From: Bryobacterales bacterium
GTDB lineage: Bacteria; Acidobacteriota; Terriglobia; Bryobacterales; Bryobacteraceae
Assembly: GCA_020852755.1 (NCBI GenBank)
Contig: JADZAF010000193.1
Span: 1-64,000, forward strand
Reading direction: 5' to 3'
DNA length: 64,000 bases
Shown: piece by piece, positions 35,845 to 44,709 of the stretch
How positions within the stretch are numbered: position 1 is the stretch's first letter
How the letters are laid out: each line of letters begins with the position of its first letter
The notes under the pieces: generated by a model
The model's database searches: none
What the model was told of the DNA's origin: nothing
Seen by the model: the letters and a program-made list of their open reading frames with translations, nothing else
Program-made: the position numbers and the translations under genes

Positions 35845-38610
35845 ATGCGAAAGGCACTTCTACCGGCGTGCGGCCTCGCGCTGGTGATCGGGACCAGCCC
35901 GGCGCAGGAACTCAAGGTGCGGATCTCATGGGGGCACGAGTCGCCCGAGGCGAAGAGCTTCCATGTGCGCCTGCCGGGAATCCGTGGAGCGGCCGGCTAC
36001 TCGCTCGAAGCCGGCGAGGGATTGCGCGAGGGCGCCTGGCAGACCCGGGCCGGCGGGGGCGACGTGGATGGCGTCGACCTCACCCTGCCCCTCCCGGGCG
36101 AGCCTGCCAGGCAGCTCCAGAACCTGCACGTCATCTGGGCCGACCTGATCGCCGCCGCGGATGCGGACACCGCCCGCCGGCTCACGCGGGACGCCGCCTT
36201 CCAGGCGAATCCGGCCGGACTGCGGGTGGAGATGAACGCGGAAGGCACCCTCGGATTCAGCGTAACCGCCGGTCAATTGCAGCGCGAGCGGGCCTTGTGG
36301 ATTCCTTCGCTCGACGTGTACCTGGCGGCGGGCGAGCGGCCTCCCACGTTTGCCGGGCACCGCAAATCACTGGAGGCCTGGAAAGGGCTGCGCATTCTCG
36401 ACCGCGTGGAACGCGAGCCGGAGGCCGCTCTTGACCGGTACACCTCGCTCTGGGACGACATGGGCCATCCGGATTACGTGAATCCGCAGCAGCGCGGGCC
36501 GGGGCATATCGTCTGCCTCACCTGGGACAGCGCGATTCCGAAATTCGGCATCGATCGCGGCGGCGGCGTCTGGAACGATTACGGCAATCCGGACAAGTTC
36601 CGCTTCTGGTTCGGATTCGCCGATCTGGAGCAGGGCATCAGCCGGGCATGGAAGAGCCAGCGCCTGGCGGACGGGCTGCCGGTGATGACGACCGTGCTCG
36701 AAAAAGACAGCGTGCGCTATCAACTGGAGCAATTCGCTTACCCGCTGGAGGGTCCGCCCCGCGAGCGCCGCGGCGATATCGCCATGCTCCTGTTGCAGAA
36801 GGTCAGGCTGACCGAACTGGCCGGGCAGGCGAGGACCGTCCCCGTCACCCTCCATCACCGGCGGCAGCTGCCCGCCTACTCCAACCCGGACCTGGCGCTG
36901 GAGGAGCGCGCCGGCGCGCTGGTCTTTAACGAGGCCGGAGGCGGCCGGGCGCTCTTCGCCATACAAGGGGCCGCCGGCCAAGCGGCCTGGAGCGGCGTCA
37001 ACGACTACCAGCGGGAAGGCAAGCGCGTCAGCGCCACGGTCTTCGTGAGCTTGGCCGCACGCGGCTCGCACGAGCTGGTGGTCAAGCTGCCTTCCCCCCT
37101 GCCCGAACCCGGCAAGCTGCCGGCGTTGCTGGAACTGGACTATGACGAAGCCCGCGCGGCCGCATTGCGGTTCTGGTCCGGTCAGATCGCCCGGGGAGCA
37201 CAGTTCCGGGTCCCGGAGAAAGCGGTGAACGATCTGTACCGGGCTTCGCTCTGGCACGCCCTTCGCTTGCCGCGCCGGCACGGCGGCCGGAACGCACGCA
37301 TCGATCTGCCGTATTCGAATTTCGCCTACAGCCAGACCGGAACGCCCTGGCCGGTCAACCAGGCGGTCTACGTCGACTCCATGCTGTACGACCTGCGGGG
37401 CTACCACGACATCTCCAGCGAGGAACTGCTGGCCATATTCCGCAATAACCAGGAGCAGGACGGCCATCTGAACGGGGTGGCGAATTGGGTGGTCTACACA
37501 CCCGGGATGCTGTACGCCGTGGCGAAGAACTACCTGCTCTCGCAGGACCGCGAAGCGTTCGACCGCCTGCTGCCCTACACGCTGAAGGCCCTGGACTGGT
37601 GCCTGGAAAGCCTCCGGCGGGCCCCGGCCGCGGGACCGGCCGCCGGTTTGGTGAACGGCCCGCTGAACGACGGAACCGGCGCGGGCGTCTGGGCCTTCAA
37701 CCAGGCATACCTGTACGCGGGCCTGGACCTGCTGGGGCAGGCGCTGGAACAGGCCGGGCATCCTCGCGCGGCCGAGTGCCGCCAGGCGGCGCGGTCGGTC
37801 TACGGCGCGATCCAGCGCGAATTCGGCGCCGCCTCCGCCCGTTCCCCGCTGGTTCAACTGCGCGACCACACCTGGATTCCCTACGTGCCGTGCGAGGTTC
37901 TGACGCCCCGGCGGCTGCTGGAGGCGTGGTACCCCACCGACGTCGATACGGGCGCCGTACACCTGATCCGGTTGAAGGCCGTGCCGGCCCGCGGACCCCT
38001 GGCCGATTCTCTCCTCAACGACCACGAGGACAACCTCTACCTGAAGGGTTGGGGAATGGCCAACGAGCCGGTCTACAACCAGCAGGCCACCGCGTACCTG
38101 TTACGCGACGACGTCAAGGCCGTCATACGCGCTTTCTACAGCTACATGGCCAGCGCGTTCAGCCATTCGCAGCTCGAGCCCGTGGAGCACCGCTGGACGC
38201 ACGGCCAATATTTCGGACCACCCAGCACCAGCGGCGCCTGGTTCGACCTGTACCGCCACATGCTCATCCACGAGCGCGACGACGGTTCCCTGCTGATCGG
38301 CCAGGCCGCGCCCCGCCGGTGGCTCGAGGATGGCAAGAAGGTCGAGATCGAGCGGGCGCCCACGTTCTACGGCAAGCTGTCCTGCACGATTGAAAGCCAG
38401 GCGCGGGCCGGAAGGATCCTTGCGGATGTATCGCTGGCCGGCCCGAGGCAGCCCGCCGCGCTGCTGGTGCGCCTGCGTCATCCGGAGGCGAAACCCATTC
38501 GCAGCGCCACGGTGAACGGGAACGCCTGGACGGGCTTCGACACACGCAACGAGTGGGTCCGGATCCCCAAGCCGGACCGCGGCCGCTACTTGATCGTGGC
38601 GACTTATTGA
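35845..38610 (+). CDS. Large secreted (alpha/alpha)-barrel protein, GH-like
   Basis: 921 residues with a Sec signal (MRKALLPACGLALVIGTSPAQ). The N-terminal ~450 residues look beta-sandwich-rich; the remainder looks like an (alpha/alpha)6 toroid as in glucoamylase/trehalase-type glycosidases: NDLYRASLWHALRLPRR, VDSMLYDLRGYHDIS, DGHLNGVANWVVYTPGMLY, NGPLNDGTGAGVWAFNQAYLY and HRWTHGQYFGPPSTSG. A short beta tail closes the protein. No CAZy family is assigned. The ATG at 35845 follows GGGAGGAATC, preferred over an ATG at 35833. Divergent from the RraA-like gene. Confidence 0.7.
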   Translation: MRKALLPACGLALVIGTSPAQELKVRISWGHESPEAKSFHVRLPGIRGAAGYSLEAGEGLREGAWQTRAGGGDVDGVDLTLPLPGEPARQLQNLHVIWADLIAAADADTARRLTRDAAFQANPAGLRVEMNAEGTLGFSVTAGQLQRERALWIPSLDVYLAAGERPPTFAGHRKSLEAWKGLRILDRVEREPEAALDRYTSLWDDMGHPDYVNPQQRGPGHIVCLTWDSAIPKFGIDRGGGVWNDYGNPDKFRFWFGFADLEQGISRAWKSQRLADGLPVMTTVLEKDSVRYQLEQFAYPLEGPPRERRGDIAMLLLQKVRLTELAGQARTVPVTLHHRRQLPAYSNPDLALEERAGALVFNEAGGGRALFAIQGAAGQAAWSGVNDYQREGKRVSATVFVSLAARGSHELVVKLPSPLPEPGKLPALLELDYDEARAAALRFWSGQIARGAQFRVPEKAVNDLYRASLWHALRLPRRHGGRNARIDLPYSNFAYSQTGTPWPVNQAVYVDSMLYDLRGYHDISSEELLAIFRNNQEQDGHLNGVANWVVYTPGMLYAVAKNYLLSQDREAFDRLLPYTLKALDWCLESLRRAPAAGPAAGLVNGPLNDGTGAGVWAFNQAYLYAGLDLLGQALEQAGHPRAAECRQAARSVYGAIQREFGAASARSPLVQLRDHTWIPYVPCEVLTPRRLLEAWYPTDVDTGAVHLIRLKAVPARGPLADSLLNDHEDNLYLKGWGMANEPVYNQQATAYLLRDDVKAVIRAFYSYMASAFSHSQLEPVEHRWTHGQYFGPPSTSGAWFDLYRHMLIHERDDGSLLIGQAAPRRWLEDGKKVEIERAPTFYGKLSCTIESQARAGRILADVSLAGPRQPAALLVRLRHPEAKPIRSATVNGNAWTGFDTRNEWVRIPKPDRGRYLIVATY

Positions 38611-38620
38611 AGCGGGCTCC

Positions 38621-40411
38621 TCAGAACTTCCACTCGGCCAGCAGTTCCGCGCCTCGCGAAAGACGGATCGAATCGAATTCCGCGGTGCCCTCGGCGTCGC
38701 CGAAATCGAAAGCCAGGCGCGCCAGAAACCCTTCCGCCTGGAACGCCACGGTGTAGTCGCGCCACTGGCCATCGGCGAGGAAGTCCACCGGGACGCGCAT
38801 CTCCGGCGTGCCCGCAAGTTCCGTGATGGTGCCCCAGCGGAAGGCCTGCAGCGGCGCATTCCGCGAGCGGGCCCGGAACCGCAGGGTGAAGCGGCCGCCT
38901 TCGGCCACGTAGCTGCGCAGAAGCTGGTTGCCCTTTCCGGTGCAGGCCATCCGCAGCGCGCCCTCGGACCTCGAGACCGGCGCGCGGCCGCCGGCCGCAC
39001 ACCAGCCGTCGATCTCGATCCGGTTCCTGTCCCATGCGGGGATCGAGCGCTCGGGCGTCTCGCCGTGGTCGTTGGTTTCCCGGATCCATTCATCGAGCAG
39101 GCCGCGATGCCGCTCCAACGCCTGCTTGTGCTCCGGTGAATCCGCCAGGTTGTGGAGCTCGTGCGGGTCGGCCTGAAGATCGTACAGCTCCTCTTCCGGG
39201 CGGCGCGCAGCCATGAAGGCGGCCGCGGCCGCGTTCAGCCTGCCCGCCTGGTGAAGCTGCCGCATGAGCTGCAGCGGCGGGTAGGTGGTGTCCTTGTAGA
39301 CATTCGGCTGGGTGTAAGGCCTGTCCGGATGGAAGTTGCGAATGTACTTGTAGCGCTCGCTGCGCACGCAGCGGATGCGGTCGACTGTTTCATCGCAGCG
39401 GTCGCGGGCGGCCACGATGTAGTCGCGGCGCACGGCGCCGGGACCGAAGATCACCTGGCCCTGCATGTGCGGCGGAGGCTCGATGCCCGCCAGCTTCAAG
39501 GAGGTGGCGGTCACGTCGATGAGGCTGACCAGGTCATTGCGCACGCTGCCCGGGGCCGCGTTTTCGGGACGGAAGCGTTCCGGGAACCAGGCGATCAGGG
39601 GCACATGGATGCCGCCTTCGTACAGGAACTGCTTGCCGCGGGGCATGGGCCGGCCGTTGTCACCGAAGAAGATTACGATGGTGCTGTCCCGCAGCCCTTC
39701 CCGCTCCAGGCGCGCAAGCACCTTGCCGGCCTTGACGTCCAGGTGCTGCGCGCTGTCCAGGTACATGGCCCAGTCCAGGCGCATGGCCGGGTGGGCGGGA
39801 TAGTAGGGGGGCAGCTCGACGGAGACGGGATCGACGGGGCGCTCCGGAAAGCGGCGGAAGATCCGGTGTGTCTCTGAGAAATTCACCTGCGCGTAGAAAG
39901 GCTGCCCGCTTCCGCGCTGGCTCCAGTCGGTCCCGTCGAACGGCTTCTCGACGTTGAAGTTGAAATCGGTCTTGCCGGTTCCCTGGACGTCCGGGGCCGG
40001 CGTGGTGACGTTCGAGGTGTGATAGCCGGCGCGGCGGAAGTACTCGGTGAAAACCTCCACCCGGTCCGGCAGGCGGTAGCCATCGTCGCGATGGCTGCGA
40101 TGGTTGTGCGCGCCGATGCTGGTCTGGTACATGCCGGTGGCTATGGCGGAGCGCGAGGCCGAGCAGACCGGGGCGGTGACGAAGGCGTTGGTGAAGCGGA
40201 CGCCTTCCGCGGCTAACCGGTCGAGGTTGGGCGTGTGGACGCCGCGGTTGCCGTAGCATCCCAGATCGGGACAGAAGTCCTCCGCGATCAGCCAGAGAAT
40301 GTTCGGACGGGAGGCCCCGGGCGAGTGGCAGCCGGAAAGCGCCAGGCCGGCGGCCGCGGCCGAGGCGCTTTCCAGGAAGCGCCTCCGGGAACTGCGAGTC
40401 GTGGTTTTCAT
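38621..40411 (-). CDS. Tat lipoprotein sulfatase
   Basis: 596 residues. The N-terminus has a twin-arginine motif (SSRRRFLESA) and a lipobox LSGC (residues 25-28), so it may be an exported lipoprotein. The type I sulfatase core includes PNILWLIAEDF (metal Asp), and the formylglycine motif C83-S-A-S-R (CxAxR in place of CxPxR), which is a cysteine-type site needing a formylglycine-generating enzyme. After about residue 470 there is a carbohydrate-binding-like beta domain (FTLRFRARSRNAPLQAF ... VDFLADGQWRDYTVAF). It would remove sulfate esters from extracellular glycans. Convergent with the (alpha/alpha) protein. Confidence 0.85.
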   Translation of the reverse strand: MKTTTRSSRRRFLESASAAAAGLALSGCHSPGASRPNILWLIAEDFCPDLGCYGNRGVHTPNLDRLAAEGVRFTNAFVTAPVCSASRSAIATGMYQTSIGAHNHRSHRDDGYRLPDRVEVFTEYFRRAGYHTSNVTTPAPDVQGTGKTDFNFNVEKPFDGTDWSQRGSGQPFYAQVNFSETHRIFRRFPERPVDPVSVELPPYYPAHPAMRLDWAMYLDSAQHLDVKAGKVLARLEREGLRDSTIVIFFGDNGRPMPRGKQFLYEGGIHVPLIAWFPERFRPENAAPGSVRNDLVSLIDVTATSLKLAGIEPPPHMQGQVIFGPGAVRRDYIVAARDRCDETVDRIRCVRSERYKYIRNFHPDRPYTQPNVYKDTTYPPLQLMRQLHQAGRLNAAAAAFMAARRPEEELYDLQADPHELHNLADSPEHKQALERHRGLLDEWIRETNDHGETPERSIPAWDRNRIEIDGWCAAGGRAPVSRSEGALRMACTGKGNQLLRSYVAEGGRFTLRFRARSRNAPLQAFRWGTITELAGTPEMRVPVDFLADGQWRDYTVAFQAEGFLARLAFDFGDAEGTAEFDSIRLSRGAELLAEWKF

Positions 40412-40451
40412 GGGAACAGGATGCTAATATAGCGCAGGATTGGGAGGCCCA

Positions 40452-41420
40452 ATGATCATTCGAACGCTGCTTGCCCTATTCCTGGTTTCCGCCTGCGGTT
40501 GGGCGCAACTGCCCGATTTCTACAGGAAGGTCGGCCGGCTCACCTGGGTTGTGAAGGATGTCGACCGCGTGGTGAACGGTTGGTCCAAGCTGGGGCTCTC
40601 CGGCGTTCAGGATTACGGGGAGGTGGACTTCCCGGACACCCGCTACCGCGGCAAGGCGGTGCAGGCGACCTTCCGGATCGCAACCGGATACCTGGGCGAC
40701 GTGGCCGTGGATTTCTTCCAGCCGGCCGGAGGAGAGAACGCTTTCTCCGAATTTCTGGCCCGGCACGGCGAAGGGATCTTCGGCGTCTTCCACCAGGTTT
40801 CGAGCAGCGCCGAGTTCGAACGCGAAATTGAACGGATGCGGTCGCTGGGAGTGGCCGTGCTGCAGGAAGCATCCGTGGACAGCGGAAACGGCGCCACCCG
40901 CTACGTCTACTTCGACACCCGACCGCAAGGCAAGTACGCCCTGGGACTGATTCTCAACCCGCCCGCCGGCGCCTCTTCGGGCAATTTCAAGCTGACCCAG
41001 GTGGCCTTCGTCGTCCGGGACCCCGAGGCGGTATCGTCGTTCTGGAGCAAACTGGGGTTCCCGGCCTTGACCAAGACGCGCAGCGAGCCGCGCGGCATGC
41101 GCTACCGGGGGAAGCCGGTCACCTACGGCATGGACCTTTGGTGGCAGCGGCACACTTCACAGGCCTACGAATGGACCGTGCCGGCCGAGGGCAGCGTCTA
41201 CGCCGAATTCGCCAAGGCGCACGGCGAAGGCATCCAGCATCTGGGGATCGCGGTCGAGGACATGGACAAAGCGATCGCCGAGTACGAGAAGCTGGGCTTC
41301 TCCGTCATTCAGTCCGGCGCCTGGGGCGAGGAGGGCAAGAAGGGATCGGGCCGCTTCGCCTACATGGACACGCAATCCATCGGAGGAGTCCACGCGGAGC
41401 TGCTGTGGAACTTCCGCTGA
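40452..41420 (+). CDS. Secreted two-domain VOC protein
   Basis: About 322 residues: a signal peptide (MIIRTLLALFLVSACGWAQ) followed by two vicinal-oxygen-chelate (glyoxalase/bleomycin-resistance) modules, residues about 25-175 (RLTWVVKDVDRVVNGWSKLGL) and 180-320 (LTQVAFVVRDPEAVSSFWSKLGF, HLGIAVEDMDKAIAEYEKLGF, and a final HAELLWNF). The Glu/His metal ligands of the fold are plausible in the second module (HLGIA and HAELLW). GGGAGGCCC precedes the ATG. Enzymatic activity cannot be predicted. Divergent from the sulfatase. Confidence 0.8.
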   Translation: MIIRTLLALFLVSACGWAQLPDFYRKVGRLTWVVKDVDRVVNGWSKLGLSGVQDYGEVDFPDTRYRGKAVQATFRIATGYLGDVAVDFFQPAGGENAFSEFLARHGEGIFGVFHQVSSSAEFEREIERMRSLGVAVLQEASVDSGNGATRYVYFDTRPQGKYALGLILNPPAGASSGNFKLTQVAFVVRDPEAVSSFWSKLGFPALTKTRSEPRGMRYRGKPVTYGMDLWWQRHTSQAYEWTVPAEGSVYAEFAKAHGEGIQHLGIAVEDMDKAIAEYEKLGFSVIQSGAWGEEGKKGSGRFAYMDTQSIGGVHAELLWNFR

Positions 41421-41430
41421 GACGGGACGA

Positions 41431-41805
41431 TCAGGTGTCGGCGGCGTCCGCCTGCCGCGCCGGATCGCTCCGCTCGCGAACCCGGTGGCTGATCCAACTC
41501 GCCAGGAACAGGACTCCGGGGAGCCCGACAATCAGCGCGAACAGCTGCCTGACCTGGCCGGCCAGCAGGGCCCAGGTCAGCAGGCAGAGCAGCGAAAGCA
41601 CCGCGCCCGGCAACTCCCAGCGCCAGGAAAGCAGCGGCAGGAGGCAGGCGGCCCCAAAGAACGAAATCGCGAGCCATTCCCTCCCGGCCGGGCCCTGGTG
41701 AGGCAGCAGAACGCCGAACGTCGCGAACAGCAGGAACGCGACGGCCAGAAGGATCGCCGAGAAGCGGGCGATCCAGCGCAGCAACGAAGGAAGAAGACGC
41801 GGCAT
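41431..41805 (-). CDS. Small four-helix membrane protein
   Basis: 124 residues, with about four hydrophobic segments: FSAILLAVAFLLFATFGVLL, WLAISFFGAACLLPLL, GAVLSLLCLLTWALLAG and FALIVGLPGVLFLASWI. No catalytic motif. I do not assign a family beyond hypothetical inner-membrane protein. Confidence 0.65.
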   Translation of the reverse strand: MPRLLPSLLRWIARFSAILLAVAFLLFATFGVLLPHQGPAGREWLAISFFGAACLLPLLSWRWELPGAVLSLLCLLTWALLAGQVRQLFALIVGLPGVLFLASWISHRVRERSDPARQADAADT

Positions 41806-41873
41806 TCGGTATTCCTGCCGGTCTCAATGATAGCGCCGATCCTCCTGCTTGTGAAAACCGCCCGCCGGCAGCC

Positions 41874-43268
41874 TTACTGGTACCGGCGCAAAATGTCCCA
41901 GTAAGCGCCCCGGAACCCTTCGCCTATTGCGCGGGCCAGGCGCAGGTTGGCGTTGTAGTTGTAGTTCCGCTCGGGTCTGGAGGGGTCGAAGAAGAGGAAG
42001 CGCGGATCGCCGGCGATCAGCGTGTCCAGGTATTCGAAAACGCTGGAAGCGATGGCGGGTTCGAGAAAATAGAGAGGGCTGGAGGCGCCGTCGCCGCCCA
42101 CCAGTCCCGGCTGGTTCCGGACCCGGCGGGCCAGTTCCGTTCCCGGGTAAACCCGCACGCCGATTGAAACACCCACCCGGTCGGGTTCGGCCCTGCGCAC
42201 GAGTTCGACCGCCCGGCCGAGGCTCTGCCGTGTTTCCCCGGGCGAGCCCAGCAGCAGATCGAGCATGACCGCCAGGCCCGCCTCCCGGGACCGCCGGGCG
42301 GCTGTCACGATGTCCTCAGGAGTGAAGGCGCGGCCCAGCCGCTGCAACATGGTCTCATCGCCGTGATCCACGCCGAAGTTGATGCCGGCACAGCCCGCCT
42401 CCCGCATGGCCCGCGCCAGTTCCCAAGGGAAGGGCGCCGGGGCGCAATAGGCGTACCAGCGCAGCCTGCCTGCCAGACCGCGCCGGACGATCTCCCGGCA
42501 CACGTCCAAGGCATGCGCAGGCGGCAGGTTGAACTCGGGGTCGCAGGTGTGGAGGTGGTCGATCCCCTGCGCCAGCAGCGCCTCCAGTTCATCGGCGACC
42601 GCCTCGGGAGGACGCAGGCGCGTGCGGCTGCCCTTGGCCACCGGGTCGGCACAATAGATGCAGCGGCACGGACAGCCGCGCCTGGTCTCGAAGCCCGCCT
42701 GGCCGCCCTCGCAAAAATAGCGGCGGTTGTCAATCCATGCGCGGCTCATGCGGGGAAGCGACTCCAGAGAACCGGCGGCAGGCGGGTTGCGCCTCCATTC
42801 GCCATCCGCTCGCCATACCAGGTTCGGCAGACCGCGCCACTCCTCCCCGGCCTCCATCCTGCGCGCCAGCTCCGGAAACACGAACTCGCCCTCTCCCCAG
42901 ATGCCCGCCGCGGCATCCTCCACGAGCGCCAGGATCTCCTCCGGCATCACCGAGAACCCCACCCCGCCCAGCACCAGCGGAGCGGCAGTGTGGGCTCTGA
43001 GGGCGGCGGTCAACGCCGCGAATTCCGGCAGGAAGGATTGCCGGCTGGTGAAGCCGCAGTCGTCGGTATTGCGCAAGGTGACGCCAACCAGCCCGAACTC
43101 CCGGGTTTCGAAGAACCGGGCGATGGCCGCCTGCGGATCGGCCTCCCAACAGAGATCGAGCACGGCGGCTGCGTGGCCCGCGGCGTGCATCGCTTCAGCC
43201 AGGTAGTCCAGCCCGACGGGCCCGATGGGGGGCTGGATCCGGTTGGTATTGACCAGGGCCACTCGCAT
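41874..43268 (-). CDS. B12-binding-domain radical SAM protein
   Basis: 464 residues. The N-terminal part (about 1-150, VALVNTNRIQPPIGPVGLDY and LGGVGFSVMPEEIL) resembles a cobalamin-binding Rossmann domain, though the DxHxxG signature is not evident. The radical SAM CxxxCxxC motif is in TRRGCPCRCIYCAD, binding the [4Fe-4S] that cleaves SAM. A SAM-binding GE-like segment and NFGVDHGDE follow. Start is ATG 43268, 2 bp before the stop of the upstream gene's neighbour, so it is probably co-transcribed with the PqaA-like gene. The substrate is unknown. Confidence 0.85.
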   Translation of the reverse strand: MRVALVNTNRIQPPIGPVGLDYLAEAMHAAGHAAAVLDLCWEADPQAAIARFFETREFGLVGVTLRNTDDCGFTSRQSFLPEFAALTAALRAHTAAPLVLGGVGFSVMPEEILALVEDAAAGIWGEGEFVFPELARRMEAGEEWRGLPNLVWRADGEWRRNPPAAGSLESLPRMSRAWIDNRRYFCEGGQAGFETRRGCPCRCIYCADPVAKGSRTRLRPPEAVADELEALLAQGIDHLHTCDPEFNLPPAHALDVCREIVRRGLAGRLRWYAYCAPAPFPWELARAMREAGCAGINFGVDHGDETMLQRLGRAFTPEDIVTAARRSREAGLAVMLDLLLGSPGETRQSLGRAVELVRRAEPDRVGVSIGVRVYPGTELARRVRNQPGLVGGDGASSPLYFLEPAIASSVFEYLDTLIAGDPRFLFFDPSRPERNYNYNANLRLARAIGEGFRGAYWDILRRYQ

Positions 43269-43270
43269 AC

Positions 43271-44641
43271 TTATCGGGTGGGCGGCGGAAATGGATACAC
43301 GTCGGGAACCACCGCGACCTCGGTGGTGAACACCAGCGGCAGCCTGCCCGGAAAGGTGAGCTCGACGAAGAACGCCGTGAAACCCGCCGCGGGCGAGGGC
43401 ACCTGCGCCGTGTAGATGCCGTCTTCGCCTTCGAGCGGCGTGCTGGTCCAGGCCGGCCCGATCGTCATCCTGCGGAAATCGCGCGCGGTGGGATTGCTCG
43501 CCTGCCAGACTTTGACGGCCAGCGGACGGTCGAGGGTGCGGACGCGGATTATCCCCTTCTCCCGGTCGATGGTCCAGGAGAAGCGCGGCCGTGGCCTGTT
43601 TTCGAGTATGGCGTCCAGCCACGCGAACAGCCCCACCACGACTTCCGGCGTCACCAGGGAGTGGTCGGTGTTGGGCACGTATCGCAGGTACTTCTCGCCC
43701 GGCAGGTCCGCGAAGTAGAAGCGCGAGGAATCGGGCACGAAGAACTGGTCGCCGGCGGAGTTCACCAGGTATTTGGGCAAGGTCAGGATGTCGCGGTACT
43801 CGTAGGGGTCCACGGTTTTGGCCAGCTCGCGGAACTGGGAAGTTCCCATCCAGCTCATGATGTTCATGTCCACGTAGTCCTGGATGGCCGGGGCCCAAAA
43901 GCCGTAAGTACGGTAATGGTGGAGGAAGGACTTCTCCAGGTTGAGCAGGTCTATGACCAGCGGCGCCACCGCGACCACACGGGGGTCCACCGCCGCGGTG
44001 GTCCAGGCCGCCCAGCCGCGCTTGGAGCCTCCCGCCACCAGGTACCGGTCGACGGACAGCTTCCCGCCCGGCTCGCTGGCGAGAAACTCGGTGGTGGCGT
44101 CCATGGCCCGCATGGCGGCCTTGGTCATGGGCAGTTGGGCGGGCCAGTAGCCGTCGCCGGTTTGCAGGTAGCGGTCCCAGGAGTAGGCGATCACGGCGTC
44201 TTCGCTGCGCGGCCTGCCATCGCCCGTGAATACCAGCGGCTGGTTCGGGACCATGCGCAGGTCGGCCACGACCGTACCGGTCTCAACCGCCGCCAGGCCC
44301 AGGATCGGGTCGGGACCCGAGGGCGGCGGGTCGTCGTTCGAGCCGGCATTGAGGAACAACACTGCAGTCGAGTGACGCACGCGTTCCGGCTTGATCAGGA
44401 TCAACCAGTGACGCCATTCCGGCTGGTTGACCTGGGCGTCCGAGAGCCAGTTCTGGGAGACCAGTTCGAGCACGTAAGTCGTTGCCGGGCCGCTGCGGAT
44501 GGTATTCACCAACTGGTAGCGGAAAGACCCGTCGGGCGAACGCACGTACTGCTCGAGGGCCGTGAGGCCGTCGGCCGCGTGAAGCAGGGCGGGAGCGAGC
44601 AGAAGGATAGTCAGCCAGTTTCGTCGCGAGAGAATGGACAT
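43271..44641 (-). CDS. PhoPQ-activated pathogenicity-related (PqaA-like) hydrolase
   Basis: 456 residues; a signal peptide (MSILSRRNWLTILLLAPALLHA, with a possible twin-arginine pair). The alpha/beta-hydrolase body has LFLNAGSNDDPP, the nucleophile elbow GGSKRGWAAW (Ser in GGSKRG), and YLRYVPNTDHSLV near the predicted His. The family (PqaA) is named for a PhoPQ-regulated Salmonella gene of unclear enzymatic role. It precedes the radical SAM gene by 2 bp. The start at 44641 is chosen over 44695. Confidence 0.85.
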   Translation of the reverse strand: MSILSRRNWLTILLLAPALLHAADGLTALEQYVRSPDGSFRYQLVNTIRSGPATTYVLELVSQNWLSDAQVNQPEWRHWLILIKPERVRHSTAVLFLNAGSNDDPPPSGPDPILGLAAVETGTVVADLRMVPNQPLVFTGDGRPRSEDAVIAYSWDRYLQTGDGYWPAQLPMTKAAMRAMDATTEFLASEPGGKLSVDRYLVAGGSKRGWAAWTTAAVDPRVVAVAPLVIDLLNLEKSFLHHYRTYGFWAPAIQDYVDMNIMSWMGTSQFRELAKTVDPYEYRDILTLPKYLVNSAGDQFFVPDSSRFYFADLPGEKYLRYVPNTDHSLVTPEVVVGLFAWLDAILENRPRPRFSWTIDREKGIIRVRTLDRPLAVKVWQASNPTARDFRRMTIGPAWTSTPLEGEDGIYTAQVPSPAAGFTAFFVELTFPGRLPLVFTTEVAVVPDVYPFPPPTR

Positions 44642-44709
44642 AGGTAGATTGTGCAGCACCAACCGGCTCCGGGGCCAGTGGCGACGCGCATGCAAGCGTC
44701 AGCAGACAC

